Shown: piece by piece, positions 7,280-16,731 of the stretch | Numbering within the stretch: the stretch's first letter is position 1 | Layout: each line of letters starts with the position of its first letter | Source of the DNA: Lentisphaerota bacterium | Lineage (GTDB): Bacteria > Verrucomicrobiota > Lentisphaeria > Oligosphaerales > JABHEG01 | Reading direction: 5' to 3' | Assembly: GCA_018676675.1 (NCBI GenBank) | Contig: JABHEG010000276.1 | Coordinates: 1 to 36,575, forward strand | Length of the DNA: 36,575 nucleotides | Notes under the pieces: model-generated | Told to the model about the DNA's origin: nothing | The model's database searches: none | The model's input: the letters and a program-made list of their open reading frames with translations, nothing else | Translations under genes and position numbers: made by a program

Positions 7280-10153
7280 TTGAGGAAACTGCTTCCGCGC
7301 GGCTTCGGTACCATCGGTCTGACCGTCGTGTTCTGCTTCGGGACGTGCTCCGCCCGAGGCGACGTGTCGGGATTGACCAAATCCAAGCACATCGCCATCG
7401 ACATCGGCGTGCATGGTTCACCGGTGCAACCGGGGTGGATCGCGTGGGCAGTGTCAGCTGGAAAGCACTGGAACCGCCGCGGCCCGTTCCGGCTTGCATT
7501 GGGAGGAACGTCTTTCGACCCGGACGGCTTCCAGGTTGAGCTTGGGCCCGACGAGGGCCTGGGATTCCGTTCGGGACCGCCCTGCACGGGGGGCTACGCT
7601 TCGGTGATCACTGAGAACCTGTTCTCCTGGTCAGACCGCCCCATGACCGTGGCGCTATCTGGACTGGCAGCCGGACGGTACCGTGTGATCACCTGGCACA
7701 ACGATTCGCGTGGGTATGTGCGCCCAGACCTGGCCTTGCTGGTCACAGATGCAGCAGGAGCCGACCGCGAGGCCGTTGCCGCGCATCCCCAGACGGGTGC
7801 CGCGGACTCCGCTCAAGCTTCACGCGTCGCGTTCGAGGTCGAATCTGACGGTCTGGCAGACATCGTGATCACGGCCCGTGTTCCCGTGGCGGATCATGTT
7901 TACGTGTCCTTGAACGGCATCGAGATCACGCCGGTGTCCCATGCATCGGCGGCATTCCACCCCGTGCCCGCCATCGGCACGGACGATCTGCCGCATAATG
8001 TGACTGTTTCGTGGGAGGCCCCGGCAAAGGTGAAGGCGTTCCACGTCTACACCGGCCCGGACGCCGATGCTCTCCGCCTCGTTGCACGCAACGTCACGGG
8101 ACGTTCATACAGGCTTGAGTCACTGCCTTTCTCCCGAACGTCCCATTGGTGTGTGGAATCGGTGACCGGAGCCGGAATCGTCCGAAGCGATGTGTGGAAC
8201 TTCCGGGTTCGGGATGGGGCGACTTCATTCCCCTGGCCGTGGGACGGCGCGAAGGAAGTCCGCCTGCCCGCGCTCCTTTCGTGGGCAGGGGTGCCTGGCG
8301 CGGACAGTTATCGGCTCTACATCGGCGACTCCCCGGAATCGCTGGTACGGGTGGAAACCGAGGAGGCGGACGGCGAATGGCTCGCCGAGAATCTCTCCCT
8401 CGCGACGACATACCACTGGCGTGTGGATTCGGTACACGGTCACGATATCGTGCCCGGAAAGCTCTGGCGCTTCACGACAGCCTCCGGTCGGGCGCGGGAA
8501 CCCGGGCCGGTTCGATTTGCGAGGAGAATTCCCTTGGAGACGAACCTGCTCTGGAGTCCAGGTGCTCAAGGCGCCTCACACACTGTGTTGCTCGGAACGT
8601 CTCCTGAGTCGCTCACCGTTCGCGCACATGATCTCGCCCCGTCGCGGTTCCCGATTGGCCCCCTGGCTCGCGGCCGCCGATACTACTGGAGGATAGACGA
8701 GACGTACGGCGAACAGACGGTCACCGGCGAAACATGGGCATTCACAACGGTGGGAGCAAAGGACACCGACGGCCTGGAAACGGACGACATCCTGAAGATC
8801 GCAGGTGTGAAGGTTGGGCCCCGTGCGACGCAGTTGGACACATCCGAAATCGAGGCGGACGCCCAGGAGGAACTCCACTGCGACGTGTGTGTGGTCGGCG
8901 GCGGCAGCGGCGGAATCGGTGCAGCGGTGGCAGCGGCCCGTGCCGGGGTAAGCGTGATTTTGGTCGAACGTGAAGACCGACTTGGGGGCACCAGCACGTC
9001 GGGGGGCGTCAGTAGCTGGGAACCCGGACCGGGCTGTGCGATTGCCCGCGAGATTGTCGAACGTCTGCAGAGGATCCCGGGCGGAGTGTCGCCGAACGTT
9101 GTATACGAAAAGACTCTCACACGAGCAATGGGGCGCGGCGTTCCCTACGACCCCGAGGTATTCAGCAAGGTGGTCACGGCGATGCTGAGCGAGACGGGAC
9201 GGTGCCGTGTCATGCTGCAAACCAGTTTCGTCGCCGCTTCGGTCGATCGCGTGGGCGGGCGTGTGGACTCGATTCGGGCAGTCTCGGACAGCGGAGGCAC
9301 GTACCCCATTCGGGCGGGTGTGTTCATCGACTCCACAGGCGGCGGCTACCTCTGCCAGGCGGCAGGCTGCGAGACCATGCTGGGAGCCGAACCACGGGAG
9401 CATTTCAACGAACCGTCGGCGCCGGAGAACCCCGCGGAAATTCTGAATGCGCTCGAGATCATCTATCGCATCCGCCGTGCTGAGTCGCCGACGCCGCAGG
9501 CGCTGCCCGAAGGCATGGCGGCGCGCCGAGGCGGTTACGCGTGTGGGCTTCCGAACGGGGACCGGTTTGTCAACAGCTGTGGCGGACTGATGCCCGGTTG
9601 GAAACTGCTTGCCCTCGGGTACGACGGGGCGATGGCAGAGGCGAAACGCCGGGCGCTGGCACATTGGCACACGATGCAAAAGACGCGATACAAGGAGTTT
9701 GAGTTCGACCGTTTCTCACCGATGCTCGCCATTCGGGAGAGTTACCGGATCGCTGGTGAGTACGTGCTGACCGAACGTGACCTGGCCATCAACGTCTCCG
9801 AGCGGAAGCACCCGGACATCATCGCGATCGCCGATCACCCGATGGATACGCATGGCTCGGGAGGGGGGCTGAGTGAGGTCGCGACTCCCTACGGTATTCC
9901 GTACCGGTGCCTGGTCCCGAAGGGCGGCTGGCGCAACCTGCTTGTGGCCTGTCGTGGCGCCAGTTTCAGCCACCTTGCGGCCTCAAGTTGCCGTTTACAG
10001 CGAACGATGATTCAGATCGGGCACGCGGCAGGTCTTGCGGCAGCGCAGGCTGTACATTGCCGTCGCGATGTGGACCAGGTCGACGTGGTCCAGCTTCAGG
10101 AGCAGCTCGGCCTGCCGTCGCGCTCGGCAACGGACTGCCGGAACGGACGGTAA
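7280..10153 (+). CDS. Exported FAD-dependent oxidoreductase with malectin-like and Fn3-like modules
   Basis: A 957-residue protein starting at TTG, supported by AAGGAG at 7266-7271. The signal peptide is ~1-27, without a twin-arginine motif. Residues ~37-218 form a beta-rich, carbohydrate-binding-like domain (AIDIGVHGSPVQPG opening, LNGIEITP end). Three Fn3-like modules follow at ~225-310, 318-400 and 406-490; the last two share the pattern GTSPESL, then YYWRIDE, then TGETWAFTT. From ~533 to the end is a FAD-dependent oxidoreductase domain (PF12831-like) with the dinucleotide-binding motif VGGGSGGIG at 539-547 and the FAD-ribose acid in LVERED. The substrate is unknown; location and neighbours suggest oxidation of sugars or groups attached to a polysaccharide. 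It is followed after 30 nt by an epimerase-like gene, probably in the same transcript. The exported flavoprotein architecture is odd because FAD would have to be available outside the cytoplasm. Confidence 0.8.
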   Translation: MRKLLPRGFGTIGLTVVFCFGTCSARGDVSGLTKSKHIAIDIGVHGSPVQPGWIAWAVSAGKHWNRRGPFRLALGGTSFDPDGFQVELGPDEGLGFRSGPPCTGGYASVITENLFSWSDRPMTVALSGLAAGRYRVITWHNDSRGYVRPDLALLVTDAAGADREAVAAHPQTGAADSAQASRVAFEVESDGLADIVITARVPVADHVYVSLNGIEITPVSHASAAFHPVPAIGTDDLPHNVTVSWEAPAKVKAFHVYTGPDADALRLVARNVTGRSYRLESLPFSRTSHWCVESVTGAGIVRSDVWNFRVRDGATSFPWPWDGAKEVRLPALLSWAGVPGADSYRLYIGDSPESLVRVETEEADGEWLAENLSLATTYHWRVDSVHGHDIVPGKLWRFTTASGRAREPGPVRFARRIPLETNLLWSPGAQGASHTVLLGTSPESLTVRAHDLAPSRFPIGPLARGRRYYWRIDETYGEQTVTGETWAFTTVGAKDTDGLETDDILKIAGVKVGPRATQLDTSEIEADAQEELHCDVCVVGGGSGGIGAAVAAARAGVSVILVEREDRLGGTSTSGGVSSWEPGPGCAIAREIVERLQRIPGGVSPNVVYEKTLTRAMGRGVPYDPEVFSKVVTAMLSETGRCRVMLQTSFVAASVDRVGGRVDSIRAVSDSGGTYPIRAGVFIDSTGGGYLCQAAGCETMLGAEPREHFNEPSAPENPAEILNALEIIYRIRRAESPTPQALPEGMAARRGGYACGLPNGDRFVNSCGGLMPGWKLLALGYDGAMAEAKRRALAHWHTMQKTRYKEFEFDRFSPMLAIRESYRIAGEYVLTERDLAINVSERKHPDIIAIADHPMDTHGSGGGLSEVATPYGIPYRCLVPKGGWRNLLVACRGASFSHLAASSCRLQRTMIQIGHAAGLAAAQAVHCRRDVDQVDVVQLQEQLGLPSRSATDCRNGR

Positions 10154-10183
10154 CATTTCATCACAAAGACAAGGAGTACGCTG

Positions 10184-11185
10184 GTGAGTGGTAAGAAGGC
10201 ATTGGTGCTTGGCGGTACAGGGGCGATGGGCGTATATCTCGTGCCAGAGCTCGCCAGTCTGGGATACGACGTCCAAGTGGTGTCCCTGGACGATGTTGTG
10301 TCTGACCATCCGGGCATTTCCTACGTAAAGGCGGATGCGAAGAACATTGACTACCTGACAGAGCTCCTGAAGAAGCGGTTCGATGTCATCGTCGACTTCA
10401 TGCTCTACTCAACGGAGCAGTTCAGGGAGAGACATGACCTACTGCTCCGGAACACCGACCACTACATCTTCCTCTCATCCTATCGCGTCTATGACGGGGG
10501 AGATGTTCCGATCACGGAGAACTCCCCAAGATTGCTGGACGCGTCCCCGAATCAGGAGTTCCTGGCAACCGAGGACTATTCCCTGACAAAGGCCCGCCAG
10601 GAGGACATCGTTCAGAGCTCGGGATATGACAATTGGACGATTGTCAGACCGGCCATCACCTACTCAAAACGCCGTTTCCAGCTCGTGACGTTGGAGGCGC
10701 ACATTGTGGTGGCCAGAGCTTTGAAGGGGCTGCCTGTCGTTCTTCCAAGAGAAGCGCTTTCCGTACAGGCTACCATGAGCTGGGCGGGTGACGTGGCCAA
10801 ACTGTTCTCCGGTCTCATCCTGAATCCAGCCGCCTACCAGGAGCGCTTTACGCTGGCCACTGCCGAACACCGGACGTGGGGCGAAATAGCCGAATACTAC
10901 AAAGAGATCATCGGCCTGGAGTATCTGCCCGCGGATACCGAGGACTACCTGCAGATCATGGGCGGATCCGCTGGAGCGGGGTACCAGCTCGCCTATGACC
11001 GGCTCTTTGAGCGAGTCGTCGACAACTCAAAAGTCCTGCAGGTGACGGGGCTTAAGCAAGCCGGCTTCATGCCGCTTCGATCCGGTCTGAAGAAGGAACT
11101 GTCGGCGCTGCCAAAGGACACTGCCTGGCGTGACGCAGGCGCAATCTGGGATCGAATGGACGAGTATGCGAAGCGGGTGCTCTGA
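10184..11185 (+). CDS. NAD(P)-dependent epimerase/dehydratase-like protein (extended SDR)
   Basis: A 333-residue soluble protein with a Rossmann fold. The nucleotide-binding motif is LGGTGAMG at ~8-15, and the catalytic-type YxxxK motif is YSLTK at ~132-136. The middle part (ADAKNIDYLTELL, then FDVIVDFMLYST) matches the NAD-binding core of extended short-chain dehydrogenases. The GTG start is chosen because AAGGAG lies at 10171-10176, 7 nt upstream. It probably acts in the cytoplasm on nucleotide sugars or on a sugar product of the preceding oxidoreductase, from which it is separated by only 30 nt. The substrate cannot be read from the sequence. Isoflavone-reductase-like or NmrA-like members of the same fold are alternatives. 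Confidence 0.8.
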   Translation: MSGKKALVLGGTGAMGVYLVPELASLGYDVQVVSLDDVVSDHPGISYVKADAKNIDYLTELLKKRFDVIVDFMLYSTEQFRERHDLLLRNTDHYIFLSSYRVYDGGDVPITENSPRLLDASPNQEFLATEDYSLTKARQEDIVQSSGYDNWTIVRPAITYSKRRFQLVTLEAHIVVARALKGLPVVLPREALSVQATMSWAGDVAKLFSGLILNPAAYQERFTLATAEHRTWGEIAEYYKEIIGLEYLPADTEDYLQIMGGSAGAGYQLAYDRLFERVVDNSKVLQVTGLKQAGFMPLRSGLKKELSALPKDTAWRDAGAIWDRMDEYAKRVL

Positions 11186-11348
11186 TAGCGACGTCAGAAC
11201 CGTGTCCAGCAACAAGAAGTGCTCCGCGTCAGCGACATCGACGTCCCCTGGATATAGGAGCTGCTCTTCTACACTCTGGTTCAGGCGTGTCAGGAAGGCA
11301 CCGTTCGGTAGAAGCACACGAGATCAAGTACAGTTGCGTCGATAGTTC

Positions 11349-11366
11349 CACCCTCAACAGAGGGTG
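11349..11366. terminator. Short hairpin between convergent genes
   Basis: A perfect 7-bp stem (11349-11355 with 11360-11366) with an AACA tetraloop sits between the convergent genes ending at 11185 and 11416. There is no U-tract, so termination at this point is plausible by position only. The rest of 11186-11415 shows nothing else I can name. Confidence 0.3.
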
Positions 11367-11415
11367 CACGTTGGGGGCTCGGAGTCAACGCTACGCGGAC
11401 GCTCGATCTCACTGG

Positions 11416-13698
11416 TCACTCGACCTCGACAAGGATGCCCTCCCCTGGCGGGAGTGTGAGATGGTAGAATCCACGGGCGTCGGGTGTCAGCACGGTGCGT
11501 TCGCCGCGAGGCCAGGCGACAACCTTCGAGCCGACGAGGTCCAGCTTGACATGGGTCGTCTTGACTGCTTCCAACTCGCTCATATTGACGACGGTGAACG
11601 CGCTTCCGGAGCCCTCGTCATCTGCGAAGCAGCCGATCAGCAGCGGGTCGTCGCACTGGATCTGCCGGATCGTTGGAAAGGTCCGGACCGGATTGCTGAA
11701 CTTCAGATACGGCGTATCGTCCGTGCAGTTGTGGGCCAACGCCCCCAGATTCCTGTACCGGATGATAGCGTCAGACAGATTGCGTATCTCCTTGAACACC
11801 GTTGCGGCATCGTACCAGGCATTGGTCCGTTTCCCATCAATCGCTATCAGGGACGGACTCTCAGGCTTGAGTCCCGCGTACGTCCAGCAAAGCAGTCCTC
11901 TGCAGCCGAACGACAGCATGCAGTACGACTGCCAACGGAACTCCGATTCCGTTGGAGTGCGTTTACTGGGCGTCCAGGCGAACGTCTGGATACAGCACCA
12001 GAACACCTTTTCGTGTTGCCGGGCGGATGCCGCAATAACATTGATCGACTCGCAGTAGTCCTTGTACGTGACCCGCTTGCCGTGGCGCCAGTTGAGAGGA
12101 TAGATGTCGGTGCAGATATAGGGCGCATCGAACTCACGACAGAAGGCGTCGCAGTATTTCCTGTACAGGTCTGGGTCGGCATCGTAGTACTCAATCGCGG
12201 CGGCCCCGGCCCCATACCTCAACTGTGCCGCATTGGCGTACATCGGCAGTAGGTTGATGTATGGCAGCTTGCCATCGGTCTCCCGGTAGTACGTATTACA
12301 GATCCCGGCCAGTTTGCCGTACTGGTCTGTTCCCGGTTCATCGGTGACATACGTCCCGGCGAAGCAAGGATGGTCAAAATATCCCGCGGTTGCCACGGCA
12401 GGATCCGCGTATGCACCATCCCCCAGAATCAGTTCAACGCCGTGCCGGTCGCAGTCCCGCAACAGCATGTCCCTGTAATCGCCCGCCAAAGCACCATTGG
12501 CAATGATCCAGTCGAACCCGGCGGAGCTATACGTCTCAATGAAATCCTCTCCGATTGCCTCTCGACGCGCGTTAACCCACGCCCCGATGCGAATTCGGTC
12601 CCGAGTCAAATGGTCACTCGTGTGCGGGGAGTCGATGGCAGCCCCTAGCGCGACCTGAATGGCCGTCTTCAGCACAGCAGCTGCTTCGGCGCGGGTTGCG
12701 GGCTTGGTACGCGCCGTCAGATCGATGTCGCAATGGCCAAGCTTCTCGACCGCCTCTTGCCAGTGAGCGTCCAGGAGCCGGTCGCCGGGGCGGAACATCC
12801 GGGCTTCAGCGCCGCCGAGCAGCTCCCGTGCCGCGACGAACTGAACCGCCAGCCGGGCTCTCGCACCGAGACCGGCGAGGTCGTCCAGAAGGAAGGGCGC
12901 ATTGACGAGGCTGTAGTTCCCGGGCTTCTTCGCGATGAAGCGGGTGAACCCGCGCCCATTCGTCTCGCAGACGGGGACAACGGTTCCCTCGCCCGGGTCC
13001 CCTTGGGGCTGGAACCGGACGACGGTCACGTGCGACGGACTGTCGATGCCCGTTGACCGAAGCACAAAGTCGCCTCGATCGAAGCCATCGAACAGACACC
13101 CCCCGGGTACCAACACCCGCTGCAATGGGGCGATGAAGTGTGTCGGTTCCGAGTAATCGGGGGCATCGACGGCGGTATCCAGAAAGCGTTGCGCCTCCAC
13201 CTCCGATGGAAAGAAGCCAAATCGCGAAACCTGGTACGTGGAGTCCCTGTCGCTCGGATTCGTTGGGTCGAACCGGAACGACGTGATCATGCCTGCCCAA
13301 TTCCGGTGGTCGAACGCACGCATGTCGACGATCGTTGTCCGCCACGTATTGTCGCCGACCACGGGAAACGCCGAGTAACTCTTGTCTGAAAGCTTCGTCA
13401 GGACATCGGTCGTGAAGAACAGGCCTGCACGGTTGATGGTCGTCTTGTACCTGTAGCGGACACCAAAGAACGGACGCTCGTTGGCGGGGAAAGCATCATC
13501 GGCGCCCATCGGGACGGTCAGGGTCAAGTCGGTTCCGGTCGGCAGTAACCGCGTAAGTCCGACCTCGCGACAGAGCTGTCCCTGGCCGAGGGAAATCAGC
13601 TTCCCGTCCGGGCCATTGTTAAAGACCCAGACGGGGTCGCGCGCGAACGCGGAACCGGCAGACAGAGCGACGATAGCGGATATAAGGAACTGCTTCAT
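11416..13698 (-). CDS. Secreted putative glycoside hydrolase (TIM-barrel, clan-A-like) with an SLH-like segment
   Basis: A 760-residue exported protein with signal peptide at 1-19 (MKQFLISAIVALSAGSAFA) and a good ribosome-binding site, GGAGG, just upstream of the ATG at 13698. Residues ~22-170 form a beta-sandwich domain of the kind that precedes catalytic domains in PVC-type hydrolases (WRTTIVDMRAF, then FRFDPTNPSD). Residues ~311-350 look like one S-layer-homology repeat (HWQEAVEKL, then ATRAEAAAVLKTAI). From ~368 to ~645 comes a TIM-barrel-like region with TDEPG at 452-456, whose Glu is a candidate acid/base, and TDIYPLNW at 530-537. The final ~90 residues resemble the beta-domain that closes many glycoside hydrolases. 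I cannot name a GH family. It lies 81 nt downstream of the GH42-like gene on the same strand, probably one operon. Confidence 0.65.
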   Translation of the reverse strand: MKQFLISAIVALSAGSAFARDPVWVFNNGPDGKLISLGQGQLCREVGLTRLLPTGTDLTLTVPMGADDAFPANERPFFGVRYRYKTTINRAGLFFTTDVLTKLSDKSYSAFPVVGDNTWRTTIVDMRAFDHRNWAGMITSFRFDPTNPSDRDSTYQVSRFGFFPSEVEAQRFLDTAVDAPDYSEPTHFIAPLQRVLVPGGCLFDGFDRGDFVLRSTGIDSPSHVTVVRFQPQGDPGEGTVVPVCETNGRGFTRFIAKKPGNYSLVNAPFLLDDLAGLGARARLAVQFVAARELLGGAEARMFRPGDRLLDAHWQEAVEKLGHCDIDLTARTKPATRAEAAAVLKTAIQVALGAAIDSPHTSDHLTRDRIRIGAWVNARREAIGEDFIETYSSAGFDWIIANGALAGDYRDMLLRDCDRHGVELILGDGAYADPAVATAGYFDHPCFAGTYVTDEPGTDQYGKLAGICNTYYRETDGKLPYINLLPMYANAAQLRYGAGAAAIEYYDADPDLYRKYCDAFCREFDAPYICTDIYPLNWRHGKRVTYKDYCESINVIAASARQHEKVFWCCIQTFAWTPSKRTPTESEFRWQSYCMLSFGCRGLLCWTYAGLKPESPSLIAIDGKRTNAWYDAATVFKEIRNLSDAIIRYRNLGALAHNCTDDTPYLKFSNPVRTFPTIRQIQCDDPLLIGCFADDEGSGSAFTVVNMSELEAVKTTHVKLDLVGSKVVAWPRGERTVLTPDARGFYHLTLPPGEGILVEVE

Positions 13699-13779
13699 TT
13701 GGGGCCTCCACGCATGCTGAGCCCGGAATCACTCCAGGCGTGATGTGTCCCGTACCTTAGCACCATAACCATCTCGACC

Positions 13780-16554
13780 TCACTGTCGTGATCGCCCCAG
13801 GCGCCACAGTCGGGTCTGTCCGGTGTCAAGCATCACACGTACCTTGCCGTCCTCAACGGGAAGGTGAGTTCCGTCGAAAACTTCGCGCAACTCCCGGACA
13901 CCATCCGGTAATCGCAGGACACGCTCTCCGGCATGGCCTGTGTGAATCGCGAGGAAGCCCTGCGAAGCATAAATCGTGTCCCCTCCTTCCCCATGCAGGT
14001 GCACGCCTGCACCACGGGCCACCGAACGCAGCAGTTCAGCAGGCAGACAGGGCACGGCGCAGAACACGGACGTCCAGTTCCCGAAGCGACGTGCCGCCAG
14101 GCCAACTTCGCGCCGCTGAACCTGAGCGCCCCAGCCACGTTCGTTCAAAGGAAAACGCATGACCATCCGACCGAGCTCGGTTGCCTCGGGGTCATCCACG
14201 TAGACGACCGGGTCGACGCGCGCCGGCGCAACGTGCCGAAAAGCGGGACTCACGCCTTGAGTCCAAGGTGTGTCGAAGGTGGTCAAACGCAAATCCGGCA
14301 GCGCGGAGACTTCCGCCTGGCGCAGCTGAATTCCGGTGAGTTCGGTCGCCGCCTCGTCGGAGAGCCCCGCGTCGGTCCACAGCCCTGGTGCGTAGATCCA
14401 CAGAGCGGTTCGCCCATCGCAGCGCAAGATGCGTTTCAGCATCTGCTTCTCCTCCGTCGACACGTAGAAGGCATCCGGGAGAATGTAGAGCCGGTACGGC
14501 GGCAGACGCTCGAGGTCGGAGAGCATGGCGATGTCGAAGGGCGCCCCAATGCGGCTGCACTCCTCGAGAAGCTGTCGATAGACAAGCGGTTCGGAAAACG
14601 CAGGATTGCGCAACAGCCGCAGGTAGGTCTGTTCCTGCAGGAGTACGACAATCTGGGCTGCTGACGTCCTATCCCGTGGGGTGGCCCCAGCCATGGTCCG
14701 AGCAAACTGCTTGTAGAGAGAGAGCAACGGGGGGTGGGCAAACCAGCGGTTCCCGAAATCCAGCCACCAGTCCCCTCCCCCTTTGGTCAATGCGTAAGCA
14801 AACGTGCGCTTCATCACCTCTTCAGTAGCGGAGAGCGTGGCAATGCGCCAGCGAATCCCTTCTCGCGAATAGACCGTGCGGGAGTCGTCCTCGATCCAGA
14901 AGAGCTTCCCATTAGCCCGGACGGATGCGGGTGCCAACTGGGGCAGCGTCGTCCCTCCGGCGTCCCGCTGATCGTAGTTCAGGGGGCACGCCACGATGTC
15001 CACCAAAGGAGACGCCAGGAAGTGGGCTATGTCACTGTGCCCCTTGTTGTGGATAGACCCCGTAGTCGGCACGTGATATCCATAGTACACGCCAACCACC
15101 CGCTTCTGCTCACTCGCCGACTTCAGGACCCCGGCCGCGAGGAGAATCGTGGTGGTGATCGCCCGGTTGTGGAACCGTTTGTAGTCCAACAACGCTTGAT
15201 CCCTGCCGGGGTCCAGAAAGACTCGATTGGTGCGGTGAGAAGGAGGCCTTGCCGGGGATCGGCTCGAGAACTCCGGCCAAACGGCCCGATGGACCCGCGC
15301 AGCAGGAAGCGGGATCTCGGCATTGTCAATCGTGAGATCGGGGTCCTCCCAGGCCGCCCGGAGAGCGGCATCCGTCGTATAACGCTCCCGCAACCACACC
15401 CGGAACTCACGTTGTTGAGCTGGCGAGTAGTCGTGGAAGATGACACGGTTGAAACCGTAGACCCACTCCCCACCATCAGCCGCCATGACCTGGAAGCCGA
15501 TCAGGCGCCCGGCCCAGTCCTCCCTGTCAATCTGTCGGACCAGTTCCGCCAACACGCGCTTGAGATCGGTCCGCCAAACGGACGATGCGAAGTTCACCCA
15601 GCGGTGAGGCCCCCAGTCGCTCCCGTCCAGATTCTTGGCTTGAACTCGCTCGCCGGGGTGTGCCTTGTCCCAGAAAGGCGGCGGATTAAGACGGAGTCGA
15701 ACAATGATGTGCGCTTGGGGATCGGCCTCCAGGGCCGCGCGCATGCGTCCGACGAACATGCTGAGGTCGAAGCGATCGGGTCCCCTCCAGAACTCCGGCA
15801 GGTGGAGCCCGACCTGGAACAGATGAATGCCGTTCTCAGCAGCCTTGATCAACAGATCACGGTCAGAGCCGGCTCGGGCATTCCAGAGAGGCAGGGCCGG
15901 ATCCGCGAATGTCTCCTCAAGAATGACCATCCCGTCGGACTGAGTCACTCGAATGCGCCGACAACGGCCTTCGCCACGGTAGCAGCCGATCCGCAGACAC
16001 CGTGGCTGGGAATCGGCCGGGCTTTCCTCGCTCTTCACCAGCTTGCCCTCCACGAATGCCTTGACGGAACGTCCGCGGACCTCGAGGCGGACTCGGTAAA
16101 ACCGGCCCGATTCCCAGTCCAACGGCTCATCCCAACGGATCAATCCTCGCCCAGCCGCATTCCGGTCCCAGAATTTCAGCCGATTCCGTTCCGGATAGTG
16201 GGCCAGATTGCAGGTAAACTCGCCGCCGCCACGTTTGAAGGCAAAACCGAAACTGGCGTCGCCACCCACCTGGCTGTCAAATGCGAGCTCCGCCTCAATA
16301 TCACAGTCAGCCGGGAGATTCTGCAGCGTCTCAATGCCGATGCCGGCATAGAGCGAGTTCGAGCCCATGTGCAGAGCGCCATCCCGCACGACGGAATAGG
16401 CACTCGGATCCACCGTCACACACAAGAGTGGAGGAACAGCCTCGCCATCCAGGCACAATGCGGGTAGACCACCCACATCACGGACCTCTGCATCCACGGC
16501 GAACAGCGACTGGACTAGGAGCAGGCTGAACAGGAGACAAGAACGGATTGGCAT
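13780..16554 (-). CDS. Secreted GH42-like beta-galactosidase-type protein with an inserted LamG/DUF1080-like domain
   Basis: A 924-residue exported protein; signal peptide at about 1-22. Residues ~24-50 (GGLPALCLDGEAVPPLL) look like the first barrel strand of clan-A galactosidases. A beta-sandwich resembling laminin-G/3-keto-disaccharide-hydrolase domains occupies ~55-205, and the barrel then resumes (~230-640). E363 in ADGGEW fits the acid/base position, although the usual Asn-Glu pair is not present. E555 in LFWIEDDSRT fits the nucleophile. At 378-416 the sequence PAQQREFRVWLRERYTTDAA, followed by AAWEDPD, matches the GH42 segment echoed in the permease at 267-2279. A C-terminal trimerisation-like domain (ILPDAFYVSTEEKQML) follows. 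It probably removes galactose-type residues from polysaccharide outside the cytoplasm. The ATG at 16554 has only a weak ribosome-binding site (AAAGGG). It probably forms an operon with the gene ending at 11416. Confidence 0.75.
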   Translation of the reverse strand: MPIRSCLLFSLLLVQSLFAVDAEVRDVGGLPALCLDGEAVPPLLCVTVDPSAYSVVRDGALHMGSNSLYAGIGIETLQNLPADCDIEAELAFDSQVGGDASFGFAFKRGGGEFTCNLAHYPERNRLKFWDRNAAGRGLIRWDEPLDWESGRFYRVRLEVRGRSVKAFVEGKLVKSEESPADSQPRCLRIGCYRGEGRCRRIRVTQSDGMVILEETFADPALPLWNARAGSDRDLLIKAAENGIHLFQVGLHLPEFWRGPDRFDLSMFVGRMRAALEADPQAHIIVRLRLNPPPFWDKAHPGERVQAKNLDGSDWGPHRWVNFASSVWRTDLKRVLAELVRQIDREDWAGRLIGFQVMAADGGEWVYGFNRVIFHDYSPAQQREFRVWLRERYTTDAALRAAWEDPDLTIDNAEIPLPAARVHRAVWPEFSSRSPARPPSHRTNRVFLDPGRDQALLDYKRFHNRAITTTILLAAGVLKSASEQKRVVGVYYGYHVPTTGSIHNKGHSDIAHFLASPLVDIVACPLNYDQRDAGGTTLPQLAPASVRANGKLFWIEDDSRTVYSREGIRWRIATLSATEEVMKRTFAYALTKGGGDWWLDFGNRWFAHPPLLSLYKQFARTMAGATPRDRTSAAQIVVLLQEQTYLRLLRNPAFSEPLVYRQLLEECSRIGAPFDIAMLSDLERLPPYRLYILPDAFYVSTEEKQMLKRILRCDGRTALWIYAPGLWTDAGLSDEAATELTGIQLRQAEVSALPDLRLTTFDTPWTQGVSPAFRHVAPARVDPVVYVDDPEATELGRMVMRFPLNERGWGAQVQRREVGLAARRFGNWTSVFCAVPCLPAELLRSVARGAGVHLHGEGGDTIYASQGFLAIHTGHAGERVLRLPDGVRELREVFDGTHLPVEDGKVRVMLDTGQTRLWRLGRSRQ

Positions 16555-16569
16555 TGACAGAACGCCCTT

Positions 16570-16578
16570 TGCTATAAT
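16570..16578 (+). promoter_or_regulatory. Extended -10 promoter candidate upstream of the bifunctional-nuclease/TPR gene
   Basis: TGCTATAAT is a perfect extended -10 element (TGN plus TATAAT at 16573-16578). Such elements can work without a good -35. A TTGGCA at 16548-16553 lies 19 bp upstream. Transcription from here would leave a 5' leader of about 145 nt before the ATG at 16732. It lies in the intergenic region shared with the divergent GH42-like gene that starts at 16554. Confidence 0.5.
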
Positions 16579-16731
16579 GACTGCAGGATGGATGGACTAT
16601 AGCGCCAATCTCGCTCAGTGGATCGGGGCGTGTGCCGCGCCGTAGGTTTGGCGGAGGCGGGGCCCGCACCGACATAACACGGCAGCGAGTCCCCGCGCGC
16701 CGAACCAGGAACTGCGGAAGGAGTTGATCCC

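Noticed and set aside
8576..9679. Open frame of 367 codons on the minus strand
   Set aside because: Antisense to the FAD and Fn3-like region at 7280-10153; composition typical of a shadow frame.
11027..11317. Minus-strand frame with a fairly protein-like start (MLLPNGAFLTRLNQ)
   Set aside because: It overlaps the end of the epimerase-like gene and shows no family match or ribosome-binding site.
11287..12252. Open frame of 321 codons on the plus strand
   Set aside because: Antisense to the glycoside hydrolase at 11416-13698 and without any domain.
14734..16467. Open frame of 577 codons on the plus strand
   Set aside because: Antisense shadow of the GH42-like gene; no domain or ribosome-binding site.
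16554..16578. TTGACA at 16554-16559 as the -35 partner of TATAAT at 16573-16578
   Set aside because: The spacer is only 13 bp, too short for a normal promoter; the extended -10 reading fits better.
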